Origin: Nakamurella panacisegetis
GTDB lineage: Bacteria > Actinomycetota > Actinomycetes > Mycobacteriales > Nakamurellaceae
Length of the DNA: 64,000 bases
Assembly (NCBI RefSeq): GCF_900104535.1
Contig: NZ_LT629710.1
Location: 3,569,501-3,633,500 of the forward strand
Direction: 5' to 3'
Shown: positions 56,868 through 64,000 of the stretch, in pieces
Numbering within the stretch: the first letter of the stretch is position 1
How the letters are laid out: each line of letters starts with the position of its first letter
The notes under the pieces: model-generated
Seen by the model: the letters and a program-made list of their open reading frames with translations, nothing else
What the model was told of the DNA's origin: nothing
Databases searched by the model: none
Program-made: the position numbers and the translations under genes

Positions 56868-59800
56868 GTGGGCATCAAGGTCGCGCTGGAACACCGGACC
56901 ACCTACAAGTTCGACCGGCTGGTCACCATCAACCCGCACGTCGTCCGTCTGCGTCCGGCGCCACACTCCCGCACCAAGATCGAGTCGTACTCCTTCACGG
57001 TGACCCCGGCCGATCATTTCCTGAACTGGCAGCAGGACCCGTTCGGCAACTTCCTGGCCCGGCTGGTGTTCCCGGAGCGCGCCACGGAGCTGTCGATCAC
57101 CGTCGGCATCGTCGCCGACCTGCAGGTGTTCAACCCGTTCGACTTCTTCATCGAGGAGTACGCCGAGTTCTACGGGTTCCGTTACGCCCCTGACCTCATC
57201 GCCGACCTCGAGCCGTACCTGCGTCCGGTCGACGAGGCCGAACCCGGCAGCGGGCCCGGCGAGGTGGTGCGCAACTGGGTGGCCGGCCTGAACATCGCCC
57301 CGAAGACCCGCATGATCGACTTCCTGGTCCAGATCAACGCGGCCGTCCAGGGCGACGTGGGGTACTCCGTCCGGATGGAACCCGGTGTGCAGACCCCGGA
57401 CCACACGCTGACCACGGCCATCGGTTCCTGCCGGGACTCGGCCTGGCTCCTGGTTTCCGTGCTGCGGCAGCTCGGCCTGGCCGCCCGCTTCGTCTCCGGC
57501 TACCTGGTCCAGCTCGCGTCGGACGTCCCGTCGCTGGACGGCCCGTCCGGACCGCCGGCCGACTTCACCGATCTGCACGCCTGGTGCGAGGTGTTCGTTC
57601 CGGGCGCCGGCTGGATCGGGCTGGACGCCACGTCGGGGCTGTTCGCCGGGGAGGGGCACATCCCGCTCTCGGCCACCCCGCACCCGTCCAGTGCGGCCGC
57701 CATCACCGGGACGACCGGCATCGCGCAGACCACCCTGGAGTACTCCAACACCGTCATCCGGGTGCACGAGGACCCCCGCGTGACGCTCCCGTACTCGCCC
57801 GACCAGTGGGCCGCGATCCAACAGCTGGGTACCGACGTCGACCGGCGGCTGGCCGAGGGCGACGTCCGGCTGACCATGGGCGGCGAGCCGACCTTCGTGT
57901 CGATCGACGACTTCGCGGCCCCCGAATGGACGGTCGCCGCTGACGGCCCGGCCAAGCGGGAACGAGCCGGCGTGCTGGCCAACCGGCTGGCCGAGATCTA
58001 CGCCCGCGGCGGCCTGGTCCAGCGCAGCCAGGGCAAGTGGTACCCGGGTGAGCCGCTGCCCCGGTGGGCCATCTCGTTGTACTGGCGGACGGACGGCGTC
58101 CCGCTGTGGCGGCAACCGGCGCTGCTGGCCGATCCGTGGGCCAGGCCGGCCGGGACCGCCGCGGCGGATCCCTTGGCGCCCAAGGTGAAACTCCCGGCCC
58201 CGACCCCGGGGCAGGTCAGTGTCGCGCAGGCGTTCGCGCAGGCCGTCGCGTCCAGCTTCGGGCTGCCGGACTCGCAGGTGCGCCCGGCCTACGAGGACGC
58301 CGTGGCCCGGCTGGCCCAACAGGTGCGCCTGCCGGCCGGGGAACCGCCGGTCGACCTCGACCCGGACGCCGACGGGCCGGATCGGCGAGCCGAACTCGTC
58401 GCGGCCTTGGACGGTACGGTCCACCAGCCGACGGCCTTCGTGCTGCCGCTGTGCCGGGTCACCCCCGAGGGCGCCGACGACGAGGTGTGGGGAAGCCCGA
58501 ACTGGTCGTTGCGCAGGGGCCGGATCGTGCTGCTGGCCGGTGATTCGCCGGCCGGTCTGCGGCTACCGCTGGACTCCGTGTCCTGGGTGCCGCCGGAACC
58601 CCCGGTCGAATCGGACCCGCTGCGCACCAAGGCCCCGCTCAACCCGGAGCCGCACCACGCGGTGGTGCTGGACGATCCGGCCGGGTTGCCGACGACCGCA
58701 CTGGTCGTCGAGCAGCGGGGCGAGCACTTGTACGTGTTCCTCCCGCCGTTCGAGGAGCTGGACCCGTTCGTCGAACTGATCGGCCTCATCGAGGACGCGG
58801 CGCGCACCCTGCGGACCGCCGTTGTCATCGAGGGATACGCGCCGCCCCCGGACTCGCGGCTGACCAGCATGTCGGTGACCCCCGATCCGGGGGTCATCGA
58901 GGTCAACGTGCAGCCGACGTCCAGCTGGGCCCAGCAGGTGGAGCTGGCCACCACGTTGTACGAGCAGGCCCGGCAGACCCGCCTCGGCACCGAGACGTTC
59001 GCCGTCGACGGCGTGCACGGCGGTACCGGCGGGGGCAACCACATCACCCTCGGCGGCGTCACCCCGGCCGAGTCCCCGCTGCTCCGCCGCCCCGACCTGC
59101 TGGTCTCGCTGCTGACCTACTGGCAGCGCCATCCGAGCCTGTCGTACCTGTTCTCCGGACGGTTCATCGGCCCGACGTCACAGGCCCCCCGGGTCGACGA
59201 GGGCCGTCCGGAATCGGTGTACGAACTGGAGATCGCCTTCGCCGAGATCGAGCGCCAGACCGCGACGGACGGGACGTCGTCGCCGTGGATCATCGACCGG
59301 GCGCTGCGGCACCTGCTCACCGACCTCACCGGCAACACCCACCGGGCCGAGTTCTGCATCGACAAGCTCTACTCGCCCGACTCGGCGCGAGGCCGGCTCG
59401 GCCTGCTGGAGCTCCGCGGGTTCGAGATGCCGCCGCACGCCCAGATGTCGCTGGTGCAGGCGCTGCTGGTGCGCTCGCTGGTGGCCCGCTTCTGGGAGAG
59501 GCCGTTGAAGGCCCGGTTGATCCGGCACGGAGAGAACCTGCACGGGCGGCACCTGTTGCCGCACTTCGTCATCGCCGACATCGCGGCGGTCGCCGCCGAC
59601 CTGCGCGATCACGGCATCGACTTCGCGACCAGCTGGTTCGATCCGTTCACCGAATTCCGGTTCCCCCGGATCGGCACGGTCAGCGTGGCCGGCGTCGGCA
59701 TCGAGTTCCGGTCGGCCATCGAACCGTGGAACGTACTGGGGGAGGAAGCGACCGCCGGTGGCATGGCGCGCTACGTCGACTCGTCGGTGGAGCGGATGCA

Positions 59801-60236
59801 GGTGCTTCTGGACGGCGCCGACCGCGGCCGTCACGTGCTGACCTGCAACGGGTATCCGGTGCCGCTGATGGACACCGAGACCCCGGGCCGCCAGGTCGCC
59901 GGCATCCGGTACCGGGCCTGGCAGCCGCCCAGCGCCCTGCACCCGAGCATCGCCCCCCACGCCCCACTGGTGTTCGACCTGATCGACACCGACACCGGGG
60001 TCTCGCTGGGCGGCGCGACGTATCACGTCGTCCATCCGGGCGGGCGGTCCTACGACACCCCGCCGGTGAACGCCCTGGAGGCCGAGGCCCGCCGGACCAG
60101 TCGGTTCGAGGCGTCCGGCCACACCAGCGGCACGGTCGACGTTGCGCTGATCCGCGAGCGGGCGGCCCGGCTGGCGGTCGATCAAGCCCCCATCGGCCTC
60201 CTGGACCTGAGGCGGGCCACCGCCATCGGCCGGTGA
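56868..60236 (+). CDS. Transglutaminase-like domain fused to DUF2126 putative amidoligase
   Basis: 1122 residues. Residues about 1-290 are a bacterial transglutaminase-like module with its N-terminal beta domain (KVALEHRTTYKFDRLVTINP) and a complete triad: Cys188 in GSCRDSAWLL, His237 in DLHAWCEVF and Asp253 in GLDATSG. From about 325 the DUF2126 region runs to the C-terminus, with RLTMGGEPTFVSIDD, GGTGGGNHITLGG and RYVDSSVERMQVLLDG. DUF2126 is listed as a putative amidoligase (carboxylate-amine ligase of the glutamine-synthetase-like class). GTG 56868 with GAGAGGAAC upstream. First gene of a cassette with ATP-grasp/alpha-E and a second transglutaminase; cytoplasmic. Confidence 0.92.
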   Translation: MGIKVALEHRTTYKFDRLVTINPHVVRLRPAPHSRTKIESYSFTVTPADHFLNWQQDPFGNFLARLVFPERATELSITVGIVADLQVFNPFDFFIEEYAEFYGFRYAPDLIADLEPYLRPVDEAEPGSGPGEVVRNWVAGLNIAPKTRMIDFLVQINAAVQGDVGYSVRMEPGVQTPDHTLTTAIGSCRDSAWLLVSVLRQLGLAARFVSGYLVQLASDVPSLDGPSGPPADFTDLHAWCEVFVPGAGWIGLDATSGLFAGEGHIPLSATPHPSSAAAITGTTGIAQTTLEYSNTVIRVHEDPRVTLPYSPDQWAAIQQLGTDVDRRLAEGDVRLTMGGEPTFVSIDDFAAPEWTVAADGPAKRERAGVLANRLAEIYARGGLVQRSQGKWYPGEPLPRWAISLYWRTDGVPLWRQPALLADPWARPAGTAAADPLAPKVKLPAPTPGQVSVAQAFAQAVASSFGLPDSQVRPAYEDAVARLAQQVRLPAGEPPVDLDPDADGPDRRAELVAALDGTVHQPTAFVLPLCRVTPEGADDEVWGSPNWSLRRGRIVLLAGDSPAGLRLPLDSVSWVPPEPPVESDPLRTKAPLNPEPHHAVVLDDPAGLPTTALVVEQRGEHLYVFLPPFEELDPFVELIGLIEDAARTLRTAVVIEGYAPPPDSRLTSMSVTPDPGVIEVNVQPTSSWAQQVELATTLYEQARQTRLGTETFAVDGVHGGTGGGNHITLGGVTPAESPLLRRPDLLVSLLTYWQRHPSLSYLFSGRFIGPTSQAPRVDEGRPESVYELEIAFAEIERQTATDGTSSPWIIDRALRHLLTDLTGNTHRAEFCIDKLYSPDSARGRLGLLELRGFEMPPHAQMSLVQALLVRSLVARFWERPLKARLIRHGENLHGRHLLPHFVIADIAAVAADLRDHGIDFATSWFDPFTEFRFPRIGTVSVAGVGIEFRSAIEPWNVLGEEATAGGMARYVDSSVERMQVLLDGADRGRHVLTCNGYPVPLMDTETPGRQVAGIRYRAWQPPSALHPSIAPHAPLVFDLIDTDTGVSLGGATYHVVHPGGRSYDTPPVNALEAEARRTSRFEASGHTSGTVDVALIRERAARLAVDQAPIGLLDLRRATAIGR

Positions 60237-60394
60237 ACACGGTGGCGGACATCCGGTTCCGAACCGTCGGCGACGGCCCGTTCGGTGGGTCGACGCGGTC
60301 GGGGCGGCGCCGTCCGTGCGTCACAATCATCCCCGTGACCACCATCCCCGCGATCGCGTCTCTCGCCCGCGCCCCCGGGATGCGCCGCCGATGA
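60233..60394 (+). CDS. Candidate 53-residue basic peptide coupled to both cassette neighbours
   Basis: A GTG at 60233 overlaps the preceding stop (GTGA) and the TGA at 60392-60394 overlaps the next start (ATGA), giving 53 codons that exactly fill the gap. About 89% of third positions are G or C, against about two-thirds at first and second positions, a gene-like pattern. The peptide starts VNTVADIRFRTVGDGPFGG, has one Cys, is rich in Arg and Gly, lacks Lys, Gln and Glu, and has a hydrophobic centre. No homologue is known to me. It may be a substrate or small partner of the ligases, or a chance frame. Confidence 0.4.
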   Translation: MNTVADIRFRTVGDGPFGGSTRSGRRRPCVTIIPVTTIPAIASLARAPGMRRR

Positions 60395-63006
60395 CGGCGG
60401 TCCTGCGGACCGGCGCCGAGTCGCTGGTCGAGCGCTACCTGAGCCGGTACGGGATGTTCGCGCCGGTCGATTCGGACACCCCGCGCCGGTACGACGAGAT
60501 GACCGGGACCTCGGGCGTGCTCCTGCCCGGATGGGCCGAGATCGCCGGGGCCCTCGACTCGATCGGCCGGGACGGTCTGGCCGCCCTGACCGACCTGGTC
60601 GACCGCAAACTCGAGGACGACGGCGTCACGTACACGCCGGTCAGCGCCGGGCAGCAGGCGGCCACTCCACCGGACGCGGCCGCGGTCGCGCCGCAGCGGT
60701 GGGAGCTCGATCCGGTGCCGCTGCTGATCGACGCCGGCGACTGGGCCCGGCTGGAATCGGGCCTGCGGCAGCGGTCGGTGTTGCTCGACGCGCTGTTGAC
60801 CGACATCTACTCCTCGCGCAGCGTGCTGACCGGCGGTCTGGTGCCGCCGGAGCTGATCTTCGAACACGACCACTACCTGCGTCAGGCCCACGGGATCAGG
60901 ATTCCCGGGGCGCACCAGTTGTTCTTCCACGCGGTGGATGTGTGTCGCGGCCCGGAGGGCGCATTCCAGGCGCTGGGCGACCGGACCCAGGCTCCGAGCG
61001 GGGCCGGATACGCGATGGCCGACCGCCGGGTCGTCTCCCGGGTGCTGCCCGAGTTGTTCCGGCGCAGCGCCCCCCGAGGTTTGGGCAACTTCTTCCACAG
61101 CATCCTGGGGTCCCTGCAGGCCGTGGCCCCGACCGGCGCGGAGAACCCGCGGATCGTCGTGCTCAGCCCGGGGACCCACTCCGAGACGGCGTTCGACCAG
61201 GCGTTCCTGGCGTCGATGCTGGGCCTCCCGCTCGTGGAGAGCGCCGACCTGACCGTCCGCGGCGGGCGCCTGTGGATGCGGGCCCTCGGGCGGTACGAAC
61301 CGGTGGACGTGGTGCTGCGGCGGGTCGACGCGAACTGGTCCGATCCGCTGGACCTGCGTCCGGATTCCCAACTCGGGGTGGTCGGGCTCACCGAGGCCTG
61401 CCGTCGCGGCACCGTCACCGTGGTGAACAGCCTCGGCAGCGGTGTCCTGGAGAACCCGGGGCTGTTGCCGTACCTGCCCGCGCTGGCCCGAGAGCTGCTC
61501 GGCGAAGACCTGAAACTGCAGTCGGTGCCGACCTTCTGGTGTGGTGAGGCAAGCGGCCTCTCCCACGTGCTGGCCCACCTGGACGACATGGTGCTGCGCC
61601 CCACCGGCGCCGGCGCATCGGTGGTGCCCTCCTTGCTCAGTCAGGGCGAGCAGGACGCCTGGCGAACCCGGCTGGCGGCGGAACCGACCCGCTGGGTGGG
61701 GCAGCAGCGGGCGACCTTCTCCGAGGCACCGGCGGTCGGCGCCGACGGGTTGGCGGCGCGACGCGTCGGGATGCGGCTGTTCACGGTGGCGCACCAGTCC
61801 GGGTACGTCGCCATGGCCGGTGGCCTGGGCCGGGTCGTCAGCGATGTGGCCTCGCCGCCCCGTGATCACACACCCGGGCCGTCCGTGGCCAAGGACATCT
61901 GGGTCCGGTCCGTCCGGGCCGAGCCGACGTCCGGCGCCGAACCGGTCAGCCGGCTGGACTCCGGCCCGCTGGTCGAACCGGTCGAGATGGCGGCCGCCGC
62001 GTCACCGCGGGTCCTGGAGGACCTGTTCTGGCTCGGCCGGTACGCCGAGCGGACCGAGGACCTGACGCGGCTGCTGATCACCGCCCGGGGCCTGGCCGAC
62101 ACGTTCCGGTTCCGTCCGTACGACGTCGGCGCCGGCTCGGTCCCGGTGCTCCTGACCGCGGTGACCGCTGTTTCGGCCGCCTATCCGGCACTGGCCCAGG
62201 GACAAGACCCGGCCTTCCGGCTGCGTCAGGTGGTGCTCGACGCCGCCACCCCGGGCACCGTGGCCCAGTCGCTGGCCGGACTGCAGGAGACGGCCCGCGC
62301 CGTTCGCGACCAATTGTCGGGCGACACCTGGATGGTGCTGGCCGGGGTCGACCGGGCCATCGCCGAACTGGCGGCGACACCGGACGACACCGGCGCCGTC
62401 CTGCAGTCCACGCACGCCGCGATCCTGTCCGGGATGCTCGCGCTGTCCGGTCTGGCCAGCGAGAACATGGTCCGCGACCCCGGTTGGCGCCTGATGGACA
62501 TCGGCCGCCGGCTGGAGCGCGGCCAGCAACTGGCCGCCCTGCTCCGAACCACGCTGACCCGGGTGCACCCGGCCGACGTCGAGAGCATCGTCATCGAGTC
62601 GGTGCTGGCCGTGGCCGAGTCCGGGCTGACCTACCGCCGTCGCTACCGCGGCCGGGTCCAGGTCGGGACGGTGCTCGAGCTGCTGTTGCTCGACGCCGGC
62701 AATCCCCGTTCGCTGGCCTATCAGGTGAACGCGATCTCCGAGGACCTCAGGATGCTGCCGGAGGCCTCGGGTACCAGCCGACCCGAGCGGCTCACCGAAG
62801 AACTGGCGACCACGTTGCGGCGGGCCCGCCCAGCCCAGATGGACGACGTCGACGCCGCCGGCACCCGGCCCGAACTGGTTGATTTCCTGGCCCACGTGCA
62901 CGACGCCCTGCGCAATCTGGCCGATGCCGTTGCGACGTCACATTTCTGGCGGTCCCGACCGATGTTGCCGCTCGGCCAGGAGATCCGCCCCGGGTACGGC
63001 CGATGA
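60391..63006 (+). CDS. Circularly permuted ATP-grasp fused to alpha-E domain
   Basis: 871 residues. The N-terminal half (about 20-500) is a circularly permuted ATP-grasp ligase: YDEMTGTSGVLLPGW, FEHDHYLRQAHGIRIPG, DVCRGPEGAFQALGDRTQ, then VLSPGTHSETAFDQ and VDVVLRRVDANWSDPLDLR with VTVVNSLGSGVLENPGLLPY. From about 535 the all-helical alpha-E domain follows (PRVLEDLFWLGRYAERTEDL; DIGRRLERGQQLAALLR). These are usually two proteins and are fused here. ATG 60391 chosen; the upstream in-frame stretch is His/Arg-rich. Stop overlaps the next start (ATGA). Confidence 0.9.
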   Translation: MTAVLRTGAESLVERYLSRYGMFAPVDSDTPRRYDEMTGTSGVLLPGWAEIAGALDSIGRDGLAALTDLVDRKLEDDGVTYTPVSAGQQAATPPDAAAVAPQRWELDPVPLLIDAGDWARLESGLRQRSVLLDALLTDIYSSRSVLTGGLVPPELIFEHDHYLRQAHGIRIPGAHQLFFHAVDVCRGPEGAFQALGDRTQAPSGAGYAMADRRVVSRVLPELFRRSAPRGLGNFFHSILGSLQAVAPTGAENPRIVVLSPGTHSETAFDQAFLASMLGLPLVESADLTVRGGRLWMRALGRYEPVDVVLRRVDANWSDPLDLRPDSQLGVVGLTEACRRGTVTVVNSLGSGVLENPGLLPYLPALARELLGEDLKLQSVPTFWCGEASGLSHVLAHLDDMVLRPTGAGASVVPSLLSQGEQDAWRTRLAAEPTRWVGQQRATFSEAPAVGADGLAARRVGMRLFTVAHQSGYVAMAGGLGRVVSDVASPPRDHTPGPSVAKDIWVRSVRAEPTSGAEPVSRLDSGPLVEPVEMAAAASPRVLEDLFWLGRYAERTEDLTRLLITARGLADTFRFRPYDVGAGSVPVLLTAVTAVSAAYPALAQGQDPAFRLRQVVLDAATPGTVAQSLAGLQETARAVRDQLSGDTWMVLAGVDRAIAELAATPDDTGAVLQSTHAAILSGMLALSGLASENMVRDPGWRLMDIGRRLERGQQLAALLRTTLTRVHPADVESIVIESVLAVAESGLTYRRRYRGRVQVGTVLELLLLDAGNPRSLAYQVNAISEDLRMLPEASGTSRPERLTEELATTLRRARPAQMDDVDAAGTRPELVDFLAHVHDALRNLADAVATSHFWRSRPMLPLGQEIRPGYGR

Positions 63007-63872
63007 GCACGCACCGGCGATACCGCATCGAACATCGCACGGCTTACCACTACTCGGACACCGTCTCGGCGTCCTACGGGCGGGGCTATCTGCGTCCGCG
63101 GGAGCTGCCGTGGCAGGACTGCGAGCAGTACAGCCTGGTGATCGAACCGACGCCGTCCGACGCCGCCGACTCCACCGATGTCTACGGCAACGTGGACAGC
63201 TACTTCCACGTCACCAGTTCGCACACCGACCTGGTGGTCACCGGAGTGTCGGTGGTGCAGGTACGACGGCCCGAACTCGACCTGGCCGCGGCCGCCCGTC
63301 CATGGGAGGAGGCGCAGGTCGGTGCCGTCGATGCCGAAGGGGTCGAATTCCTGCTGGCCTCGCCGTACATCCAGATCACCGACGAGGTCCGGGAGTACGC
63401 GGCCGTCAGCTTCACCCCCGGCCGGCCGGCCGGGGAGTCTCTCCTGGACCTGGTGCACCGCATCCACGCGGACTTCCGGTACCGGTCCGGGGCGACGACC
63501 GTCGGCACCCCGATCCCGAGGATCCTGGCCGAGCGGGAGGGCGTCTGTCAGGACTTCGCCCACCTGGTCGTGGCCTGCGCCCGGGCCCACCGGGTGCCGG
63601 CCCGCTACGTCTCCGGATACCTGGCGACCGACCCGCCGCCCGGCCGGGAGCGGATGGTCGGGGTGGACGCCAGCCACGCGTGGGCGGCGGTGCGCCTGCC
63701 CGGTGGCCACTGGCTGGCCGTCGATCCGACCAACGATCAGCTGGTCGACGAGCGATACACCACGGTCGCCTGGGGCCGGGACTACGGTGACGTCCCGCCC
63801 CTGCGAGGAGTGATCTTCACCGATGCCGAAACCAGCACCATGAAGGTCGCGGTGGACGTCGCGCCGCTGTGA
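63003..63872 (+). CDS. Transglutaminase-like protein
   Basis: 289 residues, cytoplasmic. N-terminal beta domain starting RYRIEHRTAYHYSDTVSASY, then the transglutaminase/protease core with Cys182 in EGVCQDFAHL, His225 in DASHAWAAV and Asp241 in AVDPTND. It is coupled to the ATP-grasp/alpha-E gene by ATGA overlap and completes the cassette begun at 56868. Such domains may cross-link, cleave or amidate peptides; the reaction here is not known. Confidence 0.92.
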   Translation: MSTHRRYRIEHRTAYHYSDTVSASYGRGYLRPRELPWQDCEQYSLVIEPTPSDAADSTDVYGNVDSYFHVTSSHTDLVVTGVSVVQVRRPELDLAAAARPWEEAQVGAVDAEGVEFLLASPYIQITDEVREYAAVSFTPGRPAGESLLDLVHRIHADFRYRSGATTVGTPIPRILAEREGVCQDFAHLVVACARAHRVPARYVSGYLATDPPPGRERMVGVDASHAWAAVRLPGGHWLAVDPTNDQLVDERYTTVAWGRDYGDVPPLRGVIFTDAETSTMKVAVDVAPL

Positions 63873-64000
63873 GGGTGTGGCCTGCACGGCAATCGGGTTT
63901 GGCCGGCCGGATCACGGGAATCGTGCTGACGCGCGATCTGCGGGCGGGCCACTAGGGTTTCGTCCGGACGCGCCCGAGCATCGCCTGAACCGAACCGATG
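63873..64000. other. Downstream flank of the cassette, no gene seen
   Basis: 128 bp to the window edge. TAGGGT at 63953-63958 is a possible -10 for a gene lying beyond the window. No hairpin terminator is obvious. Confidence 0.4.

Noticed and set aside
60316-60390. Upstream GTG start for the ATP-grasp/alpha-E protein
   Set aside because: It adds a His/Arg-rich stretch with no family match, whereas ATG 60391 overlaps the preceding small frame as ATGA.

Overview
The window is high-GC actinobacterial chromosome (Actinomycetota). This rests on strong G/C at third codon positions, frequent GTG starts, TAGGAT-type -10 boxes, a fused CofG-CofH (FbiC) enzyme for coenzyme F420, a phosphatidylinositol-mannoside (PIM) lipid operon, a mycobacterial-type LexA box, and gene orders I recall from Mycobacterium (thrS-HIT-pgsA-patA-pimA-NUDIX; yebC-ruvCAB-yajC-secDF-apt-rel-ppiB-MBL-hisS). 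I cannot name the genus; a free-living Nakamurella- or Geodermatophilus-like actinomycete would fit, but that is inference.

Layout. 1-7.2 kb is a catabolic region: a cytoplasmic GH13 alpha-glucosidase (cut by the window edge) divergent from a LacI regulator, a Gfo/Idh/MocA dehydrogenase coupled to a ThuA-like protein, a metallo-beta-lactamase-fold hydrolase, and a two-subunit 3-oxoacid CoA-transferase. 7.4-9.8 kb holds a TIM-barrel sugar isomerase/epimerase and a NUDIX hydrolase around a repeat-rich non-coding stretch. 9.8-18.2 kb has an MFS transporter, fbiC, a VKOR/thioredoxin-like disulfide pair, a membrane protein, two coupled crcB fluoride channels and an NmrA-type protein. 18.4-26.1 kb is thrS followed by the PIM lipid operon and a DUF3048 lipoprotein. 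26.1-30 kb carries an aldo/keto reductase, a MocR regulator divergent from a YczE-like membrane protein, and a small membrane protein. 30.1-44 kb is the conserved housekeeping block: yebC, ruvCAB, yajC-secD-secF, apt, rel, a peptidyl-prolyl isomerase, a glyoxalase-II-like hydrolase and hisS. 44-53.8 kb is mixed: SDR, radical SAM protein with an SOS box, TerB-like protein, 2-hydroxyacid dehydrogenase, DEAD-box helicase, a YciI(DGPF)/ECF42 sigma pair, a YdeI-like protein and a secreted alpha-amylase. 54-56.8 kb has aspS and a DUF389 membrane protein.

The most unusual system lies at 56.9-63.9 kb: transglutaminase fused to a DUF2126 putative amidoligase, circularly permuted ATP-grasp fused to an alpha-E domain, and a second transglutaminase. 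Comparative genomics predicts such cassettes make or attach peptide-like modifications, but the biochemistry is largely unsettled. Between the first two enzymes is a 53-codon frame, overlapping its neighbours by 4 nt at each end and with gene-like third-position GC. It may encode a small basic peptide belonging to the system.

Other points of interest are a sigma-factor gene with no ATG/GTG/TTG start at the expected place (probable CTG coupled to yciI), SOS-box candidates before ruvC and the radical SAM gene, several families of short intergenic repeats, a low-complexity insertion in SecD, and strong hairpins at gene ends and in the aspS leader. No rRNA, tRNA, CRISPR array, prophage or transposase was seen.
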